From: Macrothele yani
Taxonomy: Eukaryota > Arthropoda > Arachnida > Araneae > Macrothelidae
Assembly: GCA_039090855.1 (NCBI GenBank)
Contig: CM077002.1
Coordinates: forward strand, 82,526,194-82,590,193
Direction of reading: 5' to 3'
DNA length: 64,000 bases
Under the pieces are notes generated by a model. That model was not told the origin of the DNA. It did not search any database and saw only the letters and a program-made list of their open reading frames with translations. Positions 1-10,984 of the stretch are shown one piece after another (the first letter of the stretch is position 1; the number at the start of each line of letters is the position of its first letter). The position numbers and the translations under genes were made by a program.

Positions 1-620
1 AACAAACAATTTTTTTCAAAATGCCCAAATTTGCTAAAAATATTTTCATGTGGGTATTATAACATACCCTTTCAGTAAGAAAAAATTACTTTGAGCAATT
101 CGCAATTTTGGAAAGGAAAAAAAAAAAAAAAATCCAAAATGGCGTGTTTTATATATATGGAACATTCCGACATGATATTACCCAATTTTTTAATTAAGTG
201 GTTGCTTGATATACACCTCCCCTTCCCCATAGTTTAGCCCTATTGGTGAGTAGCTCAAAACAATTTTTATGTGCCACCAACTTGGATATAGGTTCCTTTT
301 TTTTTTTTGCGAGAGACCAAAATAGGGCCTCACAATGGTTTTGAAAAAGGCAATTGCTTTCCTCTTATTGTAGATCAAAAGTTTTGGCTTTCACTACCTT
401 AAAGAGGACATTTTAGGCTTACAGAAAATGTATAGAAATATTTATAAAATATTTTTTTTAACCTTGCTTAAAATGGCGTTGAAATCTGCAATACTTGCAA
501 GCATAAATCCCCATTTTTGAGGGACTGTTAAAGTGACTAGGAGTTGGAACCCCAAGTTGAGAATTTTTGTGTAATAACTATGGCTAGTAGAATTTTCAGC
601 TATGGAGAACTGAAGTCTCG
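1..620 (+). repeat. Left long terminal inverted repeat of transposon A
   Basis: This arm aligns in reverse complement with 3281-3903. Matching landmarks are TGGGTATTATAAC (52-64) against its complement near 3835-3848, and the stretch around 577-618 against 3279-3325. The arms carry many small differences, so the insertion is old. The ORFs predicted in both arms are the same non-coding repeat read on either strand and are not genes. Confidence 0.8.
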
Positions 621-1149
621 GTTTGGTCCCTTTCCAACTCCCCCCCCTCAAAGTTGCAAAATTTTCTTCAACTTTTGTAGATTTCAAGGTTACATATCTC
701 AAAAGAGGGACCAGTTAATTTTTTTTTCTGCCAAAGATACCCCTATTGGTACTCAACAAAACCTGTGAGTTTCATTTTGTGGTTCAAACTGGTTTAAAAG
801 TTACAGGCTCTGAAATATTTGTGAATAAATGGTAACCTTTCAGCACTCAGAGATGCACAAAAACTGATGAATATTTATGCTTATTTCTGTTTTCAAAATA
901 TTTTTTAAGTCTTATGGAATTATATTTTTAACACATTTACCACCTTTAATCACCAAATACTATATGTACAATTTATACATAAGGTAAATAAAAAAACCAA
1001 AAAAAAAAAAAACCCTTACCAGAGCATATTTTACAGTTTGGGATTCAAAAACTTTAGCAGCAACACTTTTCTAGATGTATAGTTTTACTTCTGTGAGTGC
1101 ACTTGTAACTCACTATATTTGTTACTGTTGAATTTAATATTTTGATGAA

Positions 1150-1373
1150 TTTTTTTTTTTTTTTAATTAAAGATTTAACGACCACCGTGAGCAACTCAAT
1201 GGGCTATAAGCAGTAGCCCGTCCCTAATTTAGGGTCACTGGTTCCAGGGAAGGGAGAGAGCCAGTGCCGTAAGACAAATACAACAACCATGCCACACCGG
1301 GATTCGAACCCGGACCCCGTTCGGACGAATGATCAGAGGCCATCGCTTAGACCACTGCGCCACTGGGGCGGCT
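1150..1373 (-). mobile_element. tRNA-derived SINE, minus copy
   Basis: Read on the minus strand, the element starts near 1373 with a tRNA-like head: box A TGGCGCAGTGG and box B GGGTTCGAATCCCGG. A ~130-bp body follows and ends in an A tail, seen here as the T run 1150-1164. Near-identical 10-bp direct repeats, TGATGAATTT (1143-1152) and TGACGAATTT (1373-1382), look like a target-site duplication. The same family is present on the plus strand at 1452-1689. This is a pol III retroposon copy, not a working tRNA gene, because the tRNA-like part is fused to a shared body and a poly(A) tail. Confidence 0.88.
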
Positions 1374-1451
1374 GACGAATTTCAATTTGTAACTGATCAA
1401 AATGCTAACCTGCAAAGCCGTGCTCACAAACGCCAGTCAAATTGCCAAAGT

Positions 1452-1658
1452 GCCGCCCCGGTGGCGCAGTGGTCTAAGCGATGGCCTCTGATCATTCGTC
1501 CGAAAGGGGTCCGGGTTCGAATCCCGGTGAGGCATGGATGTTGTGTTTGTCTTACGGCACTGGCTCTCTCCCTTCCCTGGAACCAGTGACACTAAATTAG
1601 GGACGGGCGACTGCTTATAGCCCATTGAGTTGCTCACGGTGGTAGTTAAACCTCCAAT

Positions 1659-1689
<31 letters not shown>
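1452..1689 (+). mobile_element. tRNA-derived SINE, plus copy
   Basis: Plus-strand copy of the same SINE. The tRNA-like head carries box A (GGCGCAGTGGTCTAAG) and box B (GGGTTCGAATCCCGG), followed by the shared body and a ~30-nt A run (1661-1690). A perfect direct repeat ATTGCCAAAGT flanks it at 1441-1451 and 1690-1700, which is the expected target-site duplication. The long uninterrupted A tail suggests this is the younger of the two copies. The nearby minus-strand ORF here is only the poly-T/SINE antisense read-through. Confidence 0.92.
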
Positions 1690-1693
<4 letters not shown>

Positions 1694-2048
1694 CCAAAGT
1701 TTTTTTATGGTTGCCATGCTTAAAAGTAATCGCCAATTGCAAAAAAATGCGACCGATAAGGCTACCTATGCTATCCCAAGCTGTATTTTTTATTCTTTTT
1801 TAAGAATACAAGCAACTGCAAAGATTAGGTTTCTCTAAATTTCTTACTAATTTTAATAAAAATATAAACTAATTAATGGAACAAACCATTTTATGAATTA
1901 TTTTTACATTGAATGATACGTTTATGTATGATTTATAAGTGAACTTTTCCTTGGTTACGTAAAGAGATAAATGAATTTTTTTCTCTGTCAGTTTGAGTTA
2001 AAAATCTAAACACAATTTACTAACTTTCATATGAAAAAAAAAAAAAAA

Positions 2049-2843
2049 CTTTGACTGAACCAGGTCTTCAGCCTGTTTGGATAGGTTGTATGTTCTTCCT
2101 GTTGCAGTGTTTACTTCAACCAAACATAATATATGTGTTAGAGGTACTTCACAATCATTATTAGGCCAATAAAAAGATGGAGAAGGCCCATGTGGATGCA
2201 TGAATCAAACAGTCACATCATCTTCATCATAGTTAATCTTTTCAACAAATTCCACATACCAACAGGAATCATATACACACGCTACGCAGCAGTTAGCATG
2301 TAACTGTAACTCATCTTGAAAATTAGTAACATTGATTTCGGAAATAATGCTGTAATATTTATCAGAACTTAATCTCTTAGCACCAATTCCGAAATTGGGA
2401 AGTGGTGTAAAGTGATGCATTTTGCGTGTACCAGGAAGAGCTTTTGCTTTCTCAAAACTGGGACAAAGCTGATTACACACTTTGTTCATCTCTTCTGCAC
2501 ACACAAAGAAAAATGTAATATCTTTTATATTATCTTTGCAGAAGTTACACATTGTTACAGCTGATGTTATTTGTTGAGCTAAAGGTTGCTGCAAACTGGC
2601 TTTTGTTGTTAGCCTTTTTACAACTGCACCAATACCATTGCATGGTGACTTGCTATGGCTTGTTGCAAAAAATGACCACTTCCCTACTAATCTAAAAAAA
2701 TCCTGTTCATGATAGCGCAAGTTCAGAAAATTCTTGCAGTTTTTATATTGTGCAGAACATTCATCAGTGAAATACTCAATGTTTCTCACAGTCTGTAGAA
2801 ATGCACAACCTTTTTCTAAACTGAAGGAGGTAGAAACATCCAC
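2049..2843 (-). pseudogene. Transposase C-terminal half of long-TIR transposon A
   Basis: The 212-residue minus-strand ORF (2205-2843) shares order and motifs with the transposase of the element at 25559-29385: FTDECSAQYKN here against FSDGSSSQYKN there, then a segment with WSFFATSHSKSPCNGIG, then KASLQQP. In the RNase H-like catalytic core these probably hold the second acidic residue and a later conserved Asp; here CDG has become CNG and SDG has become TDE, so it is probably inactive. After the stop at 2205 the reading continues in another frame with FMHPHGPSPSFYWP and TGRTYNLS down to about 2049, showing a frameshift or premature stop. The N-terminal half is missing or unrecognisable. Function is inferred from the shared family and the TIR context. 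Confidence 0.7.
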
Positions 2844-3280
2844 AATGACTAGAAGTTTTAGTAGGAGGCAAAAACAGAGATAGCGAGTGAGGATAGAACT
2901 TTATTTTGAAGTCTTGTAAGGAGGGATGATCGGGGGTGGGGGGTGGGGGGTTGACATTCGTTAGTACGTTTGGCAAGCATTTCATTATTGATACAAAAAA
3001 ATTTAGGTTGGACTTTTTTTTTTTTTTTTTCATTTTCTTAAAAGTATTTATGTGCACTGGATGAAAAACTAACTAAAGAAAATAGAAAATTCCTGTACCT
3101 TATTACAACTTTATATTCAACAGGATAAATTACATAGTTTTATTTGATTACACATTTAATATGACAGTAGAATATTTCTCCTTGTTGAGTTTATGTTTGA
3201 TGTACTTACTAAAAAATCTGAAGATCCAAAATACATTATTTTATTTGCTGATGATCTGAAATGTGTGTGTGTTCTCCCAG

Positions 3281-3903
3281 ACTTCAGTTCTCCATAGCTG
3301 AAAACTACTAGCCATAGTTATTACACAAAACTTCTCAACTTAGGGTTCCAACCCCCAGTTGCCTTAACAGTCCATCAAAAATGGGGATTTATGTTTGCGA
3401 GTATTGCAAATTTCAACGCCATTTTAAGCAAGGTTAAAAAAAATATTTTCTGTCATTTCTATACATTTTCTGCAAGTCTAAAATGTCCTCTTTAAGGTAG
3501 TGAAAACCAAAACTTTCAATCTACAATAAGAGGAAAGCAGTTGCCTTTTTTCAAAACCATTATGAGGCTCTATTTTGGCCTCCCGCAGAAAATAAAAATG
3601 AACCTATATCCAAGATGGTGGCACATAAAAATAAAATAAAAATTGTTTTGAGCTACTCACCAATAGGGTATGGGGGAAAGGATGTATAAAATGGTCAAAC
3701 AACCACTTAATTAAAAAATTGGGTAATATCATGCCGGAATGCTCCATATATAAAACACGCCATTTTGGATTTGTTTTTCCTCGCCAAAATTGCGAATTGC
3801 TCAAAGTATTTTTTTCTCTTACTGAAAGGGTACGTTATAATACCCACATGAAAATATTTTTAGCAAATTTGAAGTGGGGTCTCATTTAAAAAAAAAATGT
3901 TTG
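3281..3903 (-). repeat. Right long terminal inverted repeat of transposon A
   Basis: Reverse-complement partner of 1-620. Similarity starts at the stretch reading cttcagttctccatagctga and runs through the T-rich tract near 3890. It diverges by substitutions and small indels, mainly in A/T homopolymers. Confidence 0.8.
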
Positions 3904-5237
3904 TTTAATAAAAATGTGACCTCATTTTTCCATGTCTTTTGTCATTAAATTGAAAAAAAAAGTTCTTTTAATTCTAAAAATGTGCAGAAACAAGTTGTTC
4001 CCAAATGTATGTATCACGCAGATCATTTAAGAAAAAATAATTATGTGGCTGCAATGGTTAGTTGTGAAGTTATGGATTTTTTTGTTCTACCATGTAGTTG
4101 TAAAAACTCATAGCGCAAAAACTTTAAAGGCAGAGCTATCCAATTTTTAAAGTGGCATTACTCAAGATCTACTGGACCGACTGACCTAAAATTTTAACAG
4201 GTTTCACTCACCAGTATAATACTTTGTGCCAATTTTCACAAAAATCTGAGATGGTAGGTGACATCTTGTGAAAATGCTGGAATGTCCCGGTTTTAACTGC
4301 TGACCCAAAACATTGCACATGAGCATTCAACGGCAGTACAGTTAAAAGCTGTTACTAGACCTCTCATGATTTCAAAAGGCTTTAATTTATCTGAATTCTC
4401 TAATTTATGTAACAAACCATTTGAAATACATGAAATTCTGTTAAGATTCACACTAACAAGAATCTTCTTGAGTTGAAGCCACTATTCCAAAGCACGATCA
4501 GGGTTAAACTTTAAAACTGCATATTTCAGTTATTGCATCATCACCATGATTGTTTAGGCCTTCAGAAGATTTGGGAAAAAGCACCTCATCTAAAGAGCAA
4601 ACACATATTTGCAAAAACAGGTGTTTGGACATTACTAAATCTTTTTTTAAAGTTTTTGTGCAACTCATTTTTCAATAAATCAATGCTATTTTCTGTAGAA
4701 CCTAGTCCTATATCTTCATCATATGCAACACATCTTCAATGATCACATGCCATGCTGATTTAGTGACCTTGAAATATTGGTGGCATGTCATCATTTTGAG
4801 GCATAGGTTCCATAAAAAAAGACCAATTTCCCCTCCATCTGCAGATTTTAAAACAGCCAACTCCAGTTCAGTAACATAGCACAAAACACTACTGATTCCA
4901 CATCAGTTTTTTCCAGCTTCCTGGAACATTCAGCAACACATGAAATTATGTCAAAAAATCTGTTGATCCCCTGAATGGATATATGTAACCAAACGTTGAT
5001 TTAAGAAAATTGAGCTAGAAATTGGAATCCCCAAAAATGATCATGTAAGAAATTTTATGGGTTTCATTCATGCTTTTTTTAATGTGTTTTAAAGGAGTTT
5101 TTAACCACGTATAAGAAACTAGGAGATTCAATTATTTTTACCACGAGTATGTATTTTGGTAAAAAGCCTATGTATTTTAACGTGAATCTGTTTCACATTT
5201 TTCAATAAGTAGTTTGAAAAACGTGAAGAATGTTAAG
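3904..5237. other. Outer TIR sequence plus possible coding remnant
   Basis: Bases 3904-4293 look like outer TIR sequence of transposon A. From about 4540 to 4850 the minus strand reads as decayed protein-like sequence in one frame, including WRGNWSFFMEPMPQND and LLKNELHKNFKKRF separated by stops. I do not recognise it. The rest is AT-rich with no gene, repeat unit or splice pair I can support. Confidence 0.3.
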
Positions 5238-7042
5238 CAAGAAAGATGACACCGAATTTTCGGGTGTAATAAGCACGTCTTTCGAATCTGTTCTGACGCA
5301 AATTAAATTTATCAAAGCTATTCAAAGTCAATGGAATCCGTATGGAAAACAATAGATCTGACGAAAGAAGGAAGATTTTCAATCGAGTTTTTAATCCCTC
5401 AGATATTGCTGTAAACGTAATTGTGAGCTTACGAACTCTTAGGAACAGAGATATCGACAAAAATAAGATGTGACTTTACGTCCCCTGGTGGGAAAACCAT
5501 GCATTATTTTAGGAAGAAAGTATTCTCAAAAGGTTTATCCATATAAGCGGTATCGGTCCAAGAAAAAAAAATTAGTCGAATTTTCAGGAGCCCAGATTTT
5601 GCAACAAATAACATCAGAAGCAGAAATTAACACTTATGACCCCTGGTGGCTAAACCATTCTTTACCAAACATTAGAAATTATGTGAAAAATATTTTTCAT
5701 CAGGTCTCGAATGTGACACAGGAAGAATTTTTCAAATCAGAGCTTTCGGAGCAGAAATAACGCCGAAAACGCAATTTACCTTTGTGCCCCCTAAAGGAAA
5801 GTCTATGATTTACTTGAAATTTTTGAATTTATAGGAAAAACATTTCGCATCGGAAACACTATCCAACAAAGAAGGAATTTTCCAAATCAGACTCTTAGAA
5901 GTAGAGATATTCACAAAAATAAGATATACATCTACGCCCCCTGGCATAGAAACCATGCATTTTTTCAAGAAGAAAAGTTTCTTAAAAGGTTTGTCGATAT
6001 GAGTAGTATCGGCCAACAAACGACTTTTTTTTCGATCGAGATTTTAGAAGCTCATATTTTGCTGCAAATACAACAGAAGTGGAAATTAAGACTTACGCCA
6101 CCTGGTGGCCAAACCATTTCTTACAGAAATTAGAAAATATGTGTAAACGATTTCCCATCAGGAGCTGTATGCGGTGCAAAAAGAATGTTTCAGATCAGAG
6201 ATTTAGAAGCAGAGGTACAGGGGGAAACGCAATTTACCGCTACGCCCCGTAGCGGAAAGTCTATGAATTATTTGAAAATTTTGAAATTATATGAAAAACA
6301 TGTCACACGGAAAACACTATCCAACAAAGAAGGAATTTTTCAAATCGTACTCCTAGGAGTTGAGATATTGACAAAAATAAGATGTACATCTACGCCCCCT
6401 GGCGGAGAAACTGTGGAATACTTTAAGAAAAAATATTCCGAAAAGTTTTATCGATGTGAGTGGTATCAGTCCACGAAAGAATTTTTTTCAATCGATATAT
6501 TAGAAGCTCAGATTTTATGGCAAATACATCAGAAGCAAAAATTAACACTTATGCCCCCTGGTGGCCGAAGTATTCTTTACCAAAAATTTGAAATTATATG
6601 CAAAAGATTTTCCATCAGGAGATGTATCCGCTGAAGAAAAAAATTTCAAATCGGAGTTTTAGAAGAAGAGTTATTCGGGAAAATGTAATTTACTTTTACG
6701 CCCTAGCGAAAAATCTATGCATAATTTGAAAAAGTAACTATATCTAAAATACTCTTCGACATAAATGGAATCGAAAGATAAAATTTTTTTCAATCGGATG
6801 TTTAGAAGCAAATATGTGGAATAAAATGTATTTTTGAATTCGACATCATCTGCATTTACGCCCTCTACCGGTGAAATTGTACATCGTAAAAAAAAACGAA
6901 ATGAAGGATCATGATTTGCATATTTCAAGCTTCCCAATGCAAAAAGAATTTTTCAAATCGGACTAAGAGTTGCCGAGATACCATGGGTACAAACGGACAA
7001 ACCGATAACAGAAGCACGATCTTTTTTTACAAAAGACGTGCT
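5238..7042 (-). mobile_element. Helentron/HINE-like non-autonomous element, copy 1
   Basis: Read on the minus strand the element begins at 7042 with AGCACGTCTTTTG directly after TTTTT. Near its other end the same motif occurs inverted (AGCACGTCTTTCG on plus, 5272). Beyond that lies a 19-bp palindrome (ACACCGAATTTTCGGGTGT, 5249-5267), and the element ends at about 5238. Terminal inverted repeat at the 5' end, subterminal at the 3' end, a hairpin after it and internal tandem repeats are the known signature of Helentron-associated elements. A copy ~90% similar by eye lies inverted at 15171-17081 and defines both ends. No Rep/helicase is encoded. The class assignment is inference; the two-copy boundaries are seen. 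Confidence 0.6.
5460..6880 (-). repeat. ~150-bp tandem monomers with 3-monomer higher order
   Basis: A core resembling tacgccccctggcggaaa recurs about every 150 bp: near 5478, 5637, 5783, 5934, 6087, 6241, 6391, 6549, 6697 and 6855. Every third monomer is more alike, giving a ~450-bp higher-order period: the ctggtggccaaacc type at 5637, 6087 and 6549, and the gaaagtctatgatt type at 5783, 6241 and 6697. Several monomers also carry tttgaaatcagagttttagaag-like linkers. ORFs across it are by-products of the repeat and are not genes. Confidence 0.8.
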
Positions 7043-7524
7043 AAAAAGTGAATATTAGCATTATGTTCCAACAAAGAAACTTTATCTTTCATGGAAATTA
7101 GGAAGTGGGATGTTTTTCTTGAAGTACTATTAAAAGCACGCTGATTACAGTAAAAAGTACTTTGGAAGGCAGATAATATTAAAAAAATATCTTTGCTTTT
7201 TGCTGACCGTGATAGTCATAGATATAAATCAGGGAAAATATCCAGATTAGCGGTTATTTGGGGTTACCACTCATTTTGCCAAATTAAATTCTCTGAGTTT
7301 TCCCATCTGCAGACAATAGTATTTTTAAAAGCCACACAAACTGTATTTGAACTGGATGAACAGTATTACAGAAACAACACTAACTGAAAAACTTGAACTA
7401 TATCATCTGCTGATGGTAAGATTTAAAAAAGCAATCTAACACATAAAAAAGAAAAATTTTTGCTGATCTCGTAAACAACAGAACTGGCTTAAAAAAAAAA
7501 AAAAGTACTTGTGCACAGGAATAC
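7043..7524. other. AT-rich spacer, no feature recognised
   Basis: No coding homology, repeat unit or splice pair is visible. It ends with the direct repeat GGAATAC (7518-7524) that forms the left target duplication of the next element. Confidence 0.5.
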
Positions 7525-7889
7525 CATACCTGCCAACATTGGCAAGAGCCTTGTCAGTGGTAAACAGTATTATTGCGTGGCATACATAGACGCTTTCTTA
7601 TGAAACTATGCATCTCTTTGTGAAAAACAAATATACACCACAACAAAACGTTACAACAAACAAGGACACTAATGAAACTAACCGATGTGAAACACAAAAG
7701 TTGATTCCCCTGGCAAGGGTATGATAGGTAACATTGTGAGATTTAAGTTCAAAACTTCCACCAGTAAAAATCAGTTAGATGCGTTCCAAATCCTACAACG
7801 CTTGACCGACAGGAAATCCAAGCAAGTGAACCCGCAGTGCATGAACCTCCACTTACCATATGATCATACTGCCTCTGAAATTGTAGTTT

Positions 7890-9320
7890 ATGTCAAGATG
7901 AGACCAAAGAAGGAAAAAAACACTGAAAGTTTTAACTGGGTGAAAAATCAAAACACACAGCAAGAATGCGGACTATTGTCAGTTTGTCTTTTGTTGACTC
8001 TGCAGCTGCACAGCATCCATTGCTTAATTTTTCTTTCTGCTGATATCTTTCTCTCCCTATTTCTTTGTTGATGCTTTTATTTCCTTTCTTTTTTATGCCC
8101 TCTGATAACAATAACTTCATCCATCAGGCTGCAAGTTCTTTCAGCATGAGGACCATGAGTGTGTGATATCAAAGCTTTAACTATTTTAGATAAATGGTGT
8201 AATTTGAGAATATCAATACTTTTGAACACCATGCATCAATTTTTACAAATGTTTCAACTTTTTCACTTCTATTTTTGTGAATTTCCCTCTCCCTTATCAA
8301 GCTTAAATGCAAAACCTCAGATCAGATCAGATGTAGAGGATTTCAGGAAGGGAGTGTCTGACCCCAGGCCTTAAATAACCCTTAGAAATAGGAAGCTAGG
8401 AGATTTGGGCTAGAGTGCTCAACAGGAAATTGGCACGGAAGCAAGGTAGAAAGGGGGAGGAACTGCCCTCATTTATTACCGGGGGAGCAAGGGTCCGACA
8501 GCTTAATGTGCCCATCTGACGCACAGCGGATATTTAGTGGTTCGAGCGTTCGTTCCTGCCGGATCGAACCTGAGGTCTCCGTGGGATGGCGGATATTTAA
8601 CAATGCAGGAGAGTGGGAACGTCGCTGGGGGAGGGGCATAACCGGAAAAACCTTTGAACCGTCCGACTTCTGATTTTGAAATTTTTCCCGCTATTTTCAA
8701 GCTGAAAGACAAATATTTATGCAGTAAAATCTTATTTAACAATAATACTGGGCAGAGGCAACATCGCAAGAAAAAAGGAATTACGATTGCGGAAAAAATC
8801 AACTCCATGGACCTTCCGTTTTCGAAACTTTTGTAAAGATGGAATTCCGTCCTCCGACGAACATCCCCCGTCACCCCCCCAAATTATGTTCACTTGTGCA
8901 TTGATCTCGCGAATGACCAAAATAATAACGAAAAAGGCGGAATTCCTCGATTTCGCGGAAGAACCTGATGGCTGAAGATTATGGGGAAATTTTTGCGGCG
9001 TCCAACGTCCGTTTTCGCAAATTATTGCCCAGAGTTTCAAGCTGAAATACAAACATTTATGCAATGAAATAATATTTTAACAAGAAAACTGGACACAAAG
9101 GCAACATTGTGTGAGAAAAATTATGATTACGGTAATGTTTTTACTCCGTTTAACTACTGTTTTCGAAAGTTTTGGAACACAAAATACCGTCTCCAGACGA
9201 AAATGCCCCCCCTCCCCAAATTGTCTTTACATTGATCCTGAGAACGATCAAAATGATGACAAAAAAATGCGGAATTCCGTGAATCTGCTTAAGAATCTCA
9301 TGTATATCATAAAACAATAG
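7890..9320 (-). repeat. Dispersed repeat family X, copy 1 (minus)
   Basis: The minus strand here matches the plus strand of 51641-53060 and 57661-60050 in the same order. First come ~350-bp tandem units (about 8650-9000 and 9030-9320) marked by atcaagcttgaaa/tacaaatatttatgca-type and gcggaattc-type segments. Next is a segment around 7960-8310 with tacaccatttatctaaaat and cagcatg, then a short segment at 7890-7960. It contains no convincing ORF. The class is not recognised; it may be the body of a non-autonomous DNA transposon. Between 8310 and 8650 lies sequence absent from the other copies, including a degenerate tRNA-like box B (8565-8577). Confidence 0.7.
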
Positions 9321-9357
9321 CAAAAAAATAAAATAAAAAATAAACAAAATGAAAATT

Positions 9358-9640
9358 ACAAATTTTGAAGATGACAATCTGATTTTTGGCGTAAATGTGA
9401 CAAGGATGGTAAGTCAGATAATATCCGAAAACATGAACATTTTCATCGTACTGTAGCAGGACTCGAACTCGCGTCTCCCAGAAAACGCCAGGGTATGCTA
9501 ACCACTACACCACCCAGAACGACCAAGTTTCAAGTTTCCGATCAATTTGAATATTAAATTTTAAAGTTTTTGGATATTATCTGACTTACCATCCTTGTCA
9601 CATTTACGCCAAAAATCGGATTGTTATCTTCAAAATTTGT
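9358..9640 (-). mobile_element. Fold-back element enclosing a tRNA-like unit
   Basis: Arms of about 75 bp (9358-9432 and 9570-9640) are near-perfect inverted repeats; both contain TTTTTGGCGTAAATGTGACA and its complement. Between them the minus strand is tRNA-like: box A GGTGTAGTGGTTAGCATAC (9493-9512 complement) and box B GAGTTCGAGTCC (9459-9470 complement). The same tRNA-like head type recurs in SINE-like copies at ~31490-31570, ~31682-31760 and ~56705-56790. It could be a SINE inserted in a MITE, or a fold-back element that carries a tRNA-derived core. It sits inside the 7525-9779 element. Confidence 0.75.
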
Positions 9641-9786
9641 ATTATATGGCGTAATCCTGTATTTCTTTCAAGATGAAAATTCATAGAATCCGTAGTTTTG
9701 ACAGCGAAGTCCATAGTTTCGTAGTCAGACAACTAAATCCGTAAAAACTAAGGATATTCCGTAGTAGTTGGCAGGTATGGGAATAC

Positions 9787-10984
9787 TATTACAGTACAAT
9801 ATCGAAAATCCGGATTCGTCCGGACTTTGCTGATTCTAGATTTTAGAAATTTCCGAATTAAAGAGAATTTAGTTAAAATTCAAACTTAGTATTAACTAAA
9901 AACACTATAAAACACTATTTTTGGTAAAAATAATGACAAAAAGTCAAGTTAGCCAATTAATTTTTTTCTTTTTAAGTGAACACGGAAAGTGGATGAAAAA
10001 CTCGGTCAGGATTAATTCATAAAATAAATTGTTCCATTTTAACCAGCTGCTCTGCGATACTCAAAACACCGCAGGTGCACGCTAAATTTGACACAGGAGA
10101 CTTCAGTGAGAGAGAGTATGGACTATGCAGGCTTTCAGCAAATATTCATAAAAAAAAAAAAAATGCCTAACTTGTAAAGTTTTAATCGGATTTTGACGAA
10201 ATTTCTTATGGGAATTTATTTTGACATGTCTTGGTTACGGTAAAATTTGCATTCGGTTATTTAAAAAATTGGAGAAATTTGTTTTATGACTTCCCCAACG
10301 CAGTCCAGCAAGGAAGTAATTCATTGTCAAAGGGAAGAAGCTTTCACCCCCCCCAACTTTACGAACCGTGTTCCCCCACGATGACCCATCACCCTTGGCG
10401 CGTTCTTTGTGATCAAAAACCGACGCGACCCTCGCCTAATAGCTTCCATACGTGCGAGTTCCCTACAACTAAAAAATGTTGTGCCATTTCTGTACATTTG
10501 GAGTAAAATTTTTCAAAAATGTATGAGTTCCGTACAAGTAAAACTTTTTTTCCATACAGTAGAAGTTAAATAAAATAAAATAATTAAATTTTTTTTTTCG
10601 TACAGTACAAGTTAAATTTTTTACCGTACTGGTTGCCAGAATGGGCGATTTAATCAAACATTTTTAGTCGCCACGGTGATGAAGTTTATCGCCAGTGGCG
10701 ACTGTGAGTCTGGATCTTTACCGGTGGGCCAATCTGCCCCTGCACTGGACGTTTAATTAAATGAGACCATAAAAATTCTGTCACATCAACAGCACTTTGT
10801 GAAAAGGATAAACGTCTACAAATTGAAAGAAGAGGAGTCACAATTAACAAACATGTAGGCTCAATATTACCCCACAAGTGGCAGCACCTACTCTCTTGGG
10901 GCAATCCTGACAAAGTTTGGGGTGCAATCTGAAAATTTGACAACAGCTGATCTTCATCCTAGTAATCCCTGTAAACATTCTGTA
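9787..10984. other. Unassigned AT-rich segment
   Basis: No gene recognised. A few small inverted motifs occur, for example CCGGATT/TCCGGA near 9810-9825 and AGTCGCCA/TGGCGACT at about 10667-10703, which could mark transposon ends. The ORFs here lack recognisable domains. A long minus-strand ORF at 10686-10943 resembles no family I know. Confidence 0.4.

Larger units (their letters stand above)
1..4293. mobile_element. Long-TIR DNA transposon A (left end outside window)
   Basis: Positions 1-620 reappear inverted at about 3281-3903, so this is a DNA transposon with long terminal inverted repeats around a decayed transposase on the minus strand. Sequence from 3904 to about 4293 keeps the same low-complexity, non-coding character and is probably the outer part of the right TIR; its left partner would lie before position 1. 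The element has the same transposase family and architecture as the element at 25559-29385. Two tRNA-derived SINEs have inserted between the left TIR and the transposase. The right boundary at 4293 is an inference; the inverted repeat itself is directly visible. The superfamily is not assigned. Confidence 0.7.
7525..9779. mobile_element. Unclassified element, 13-bp TIRs and 7-bp TSD
   Basis: The left end CATACCTGCCAAC (7525-7537) is the exact reverse complement of the right end GTTGGCAGGTATG (9767-9779). The direct repeat GGAATAC lies immediately outside both ends (7518-7524 and 9780-9786). This is the structure of a 2255-bp cut-and-paste element with a 7-bp target duplication. No transposase is recognisable inside. 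The interior holds a copy of a repeat also seen at 51641-53060 and 57661-60050, and a tRNA-containing fold-back element. A short plus-strand ORF at 7721-8071 has no recognisable motif. The superfamily is unknown; a 7-bp duplication excludes mariner (TA) and piggyBac (TTAA). Confidence 0.75.

Noticed and set aside
1452..1530. A genuine tRNA gene
   Set aside because: The tRNA-like part continues into a shared body, ends in poly(A) and is flanked by a target duplication, so it is a SINE head.
5460..6880. CRISPR-like array
   Set aside because: The repeat units are ~150 bp, degenerate, and located in a eukaryotic mobile element; spacers and cas genes are absent.
7721..8071. 116-residue protein in the 7-bp-TSD element
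   Set aside because: No recognisable motif, and its 3' half overlaps the conserved non-coding dispersed repeat read in antisense.
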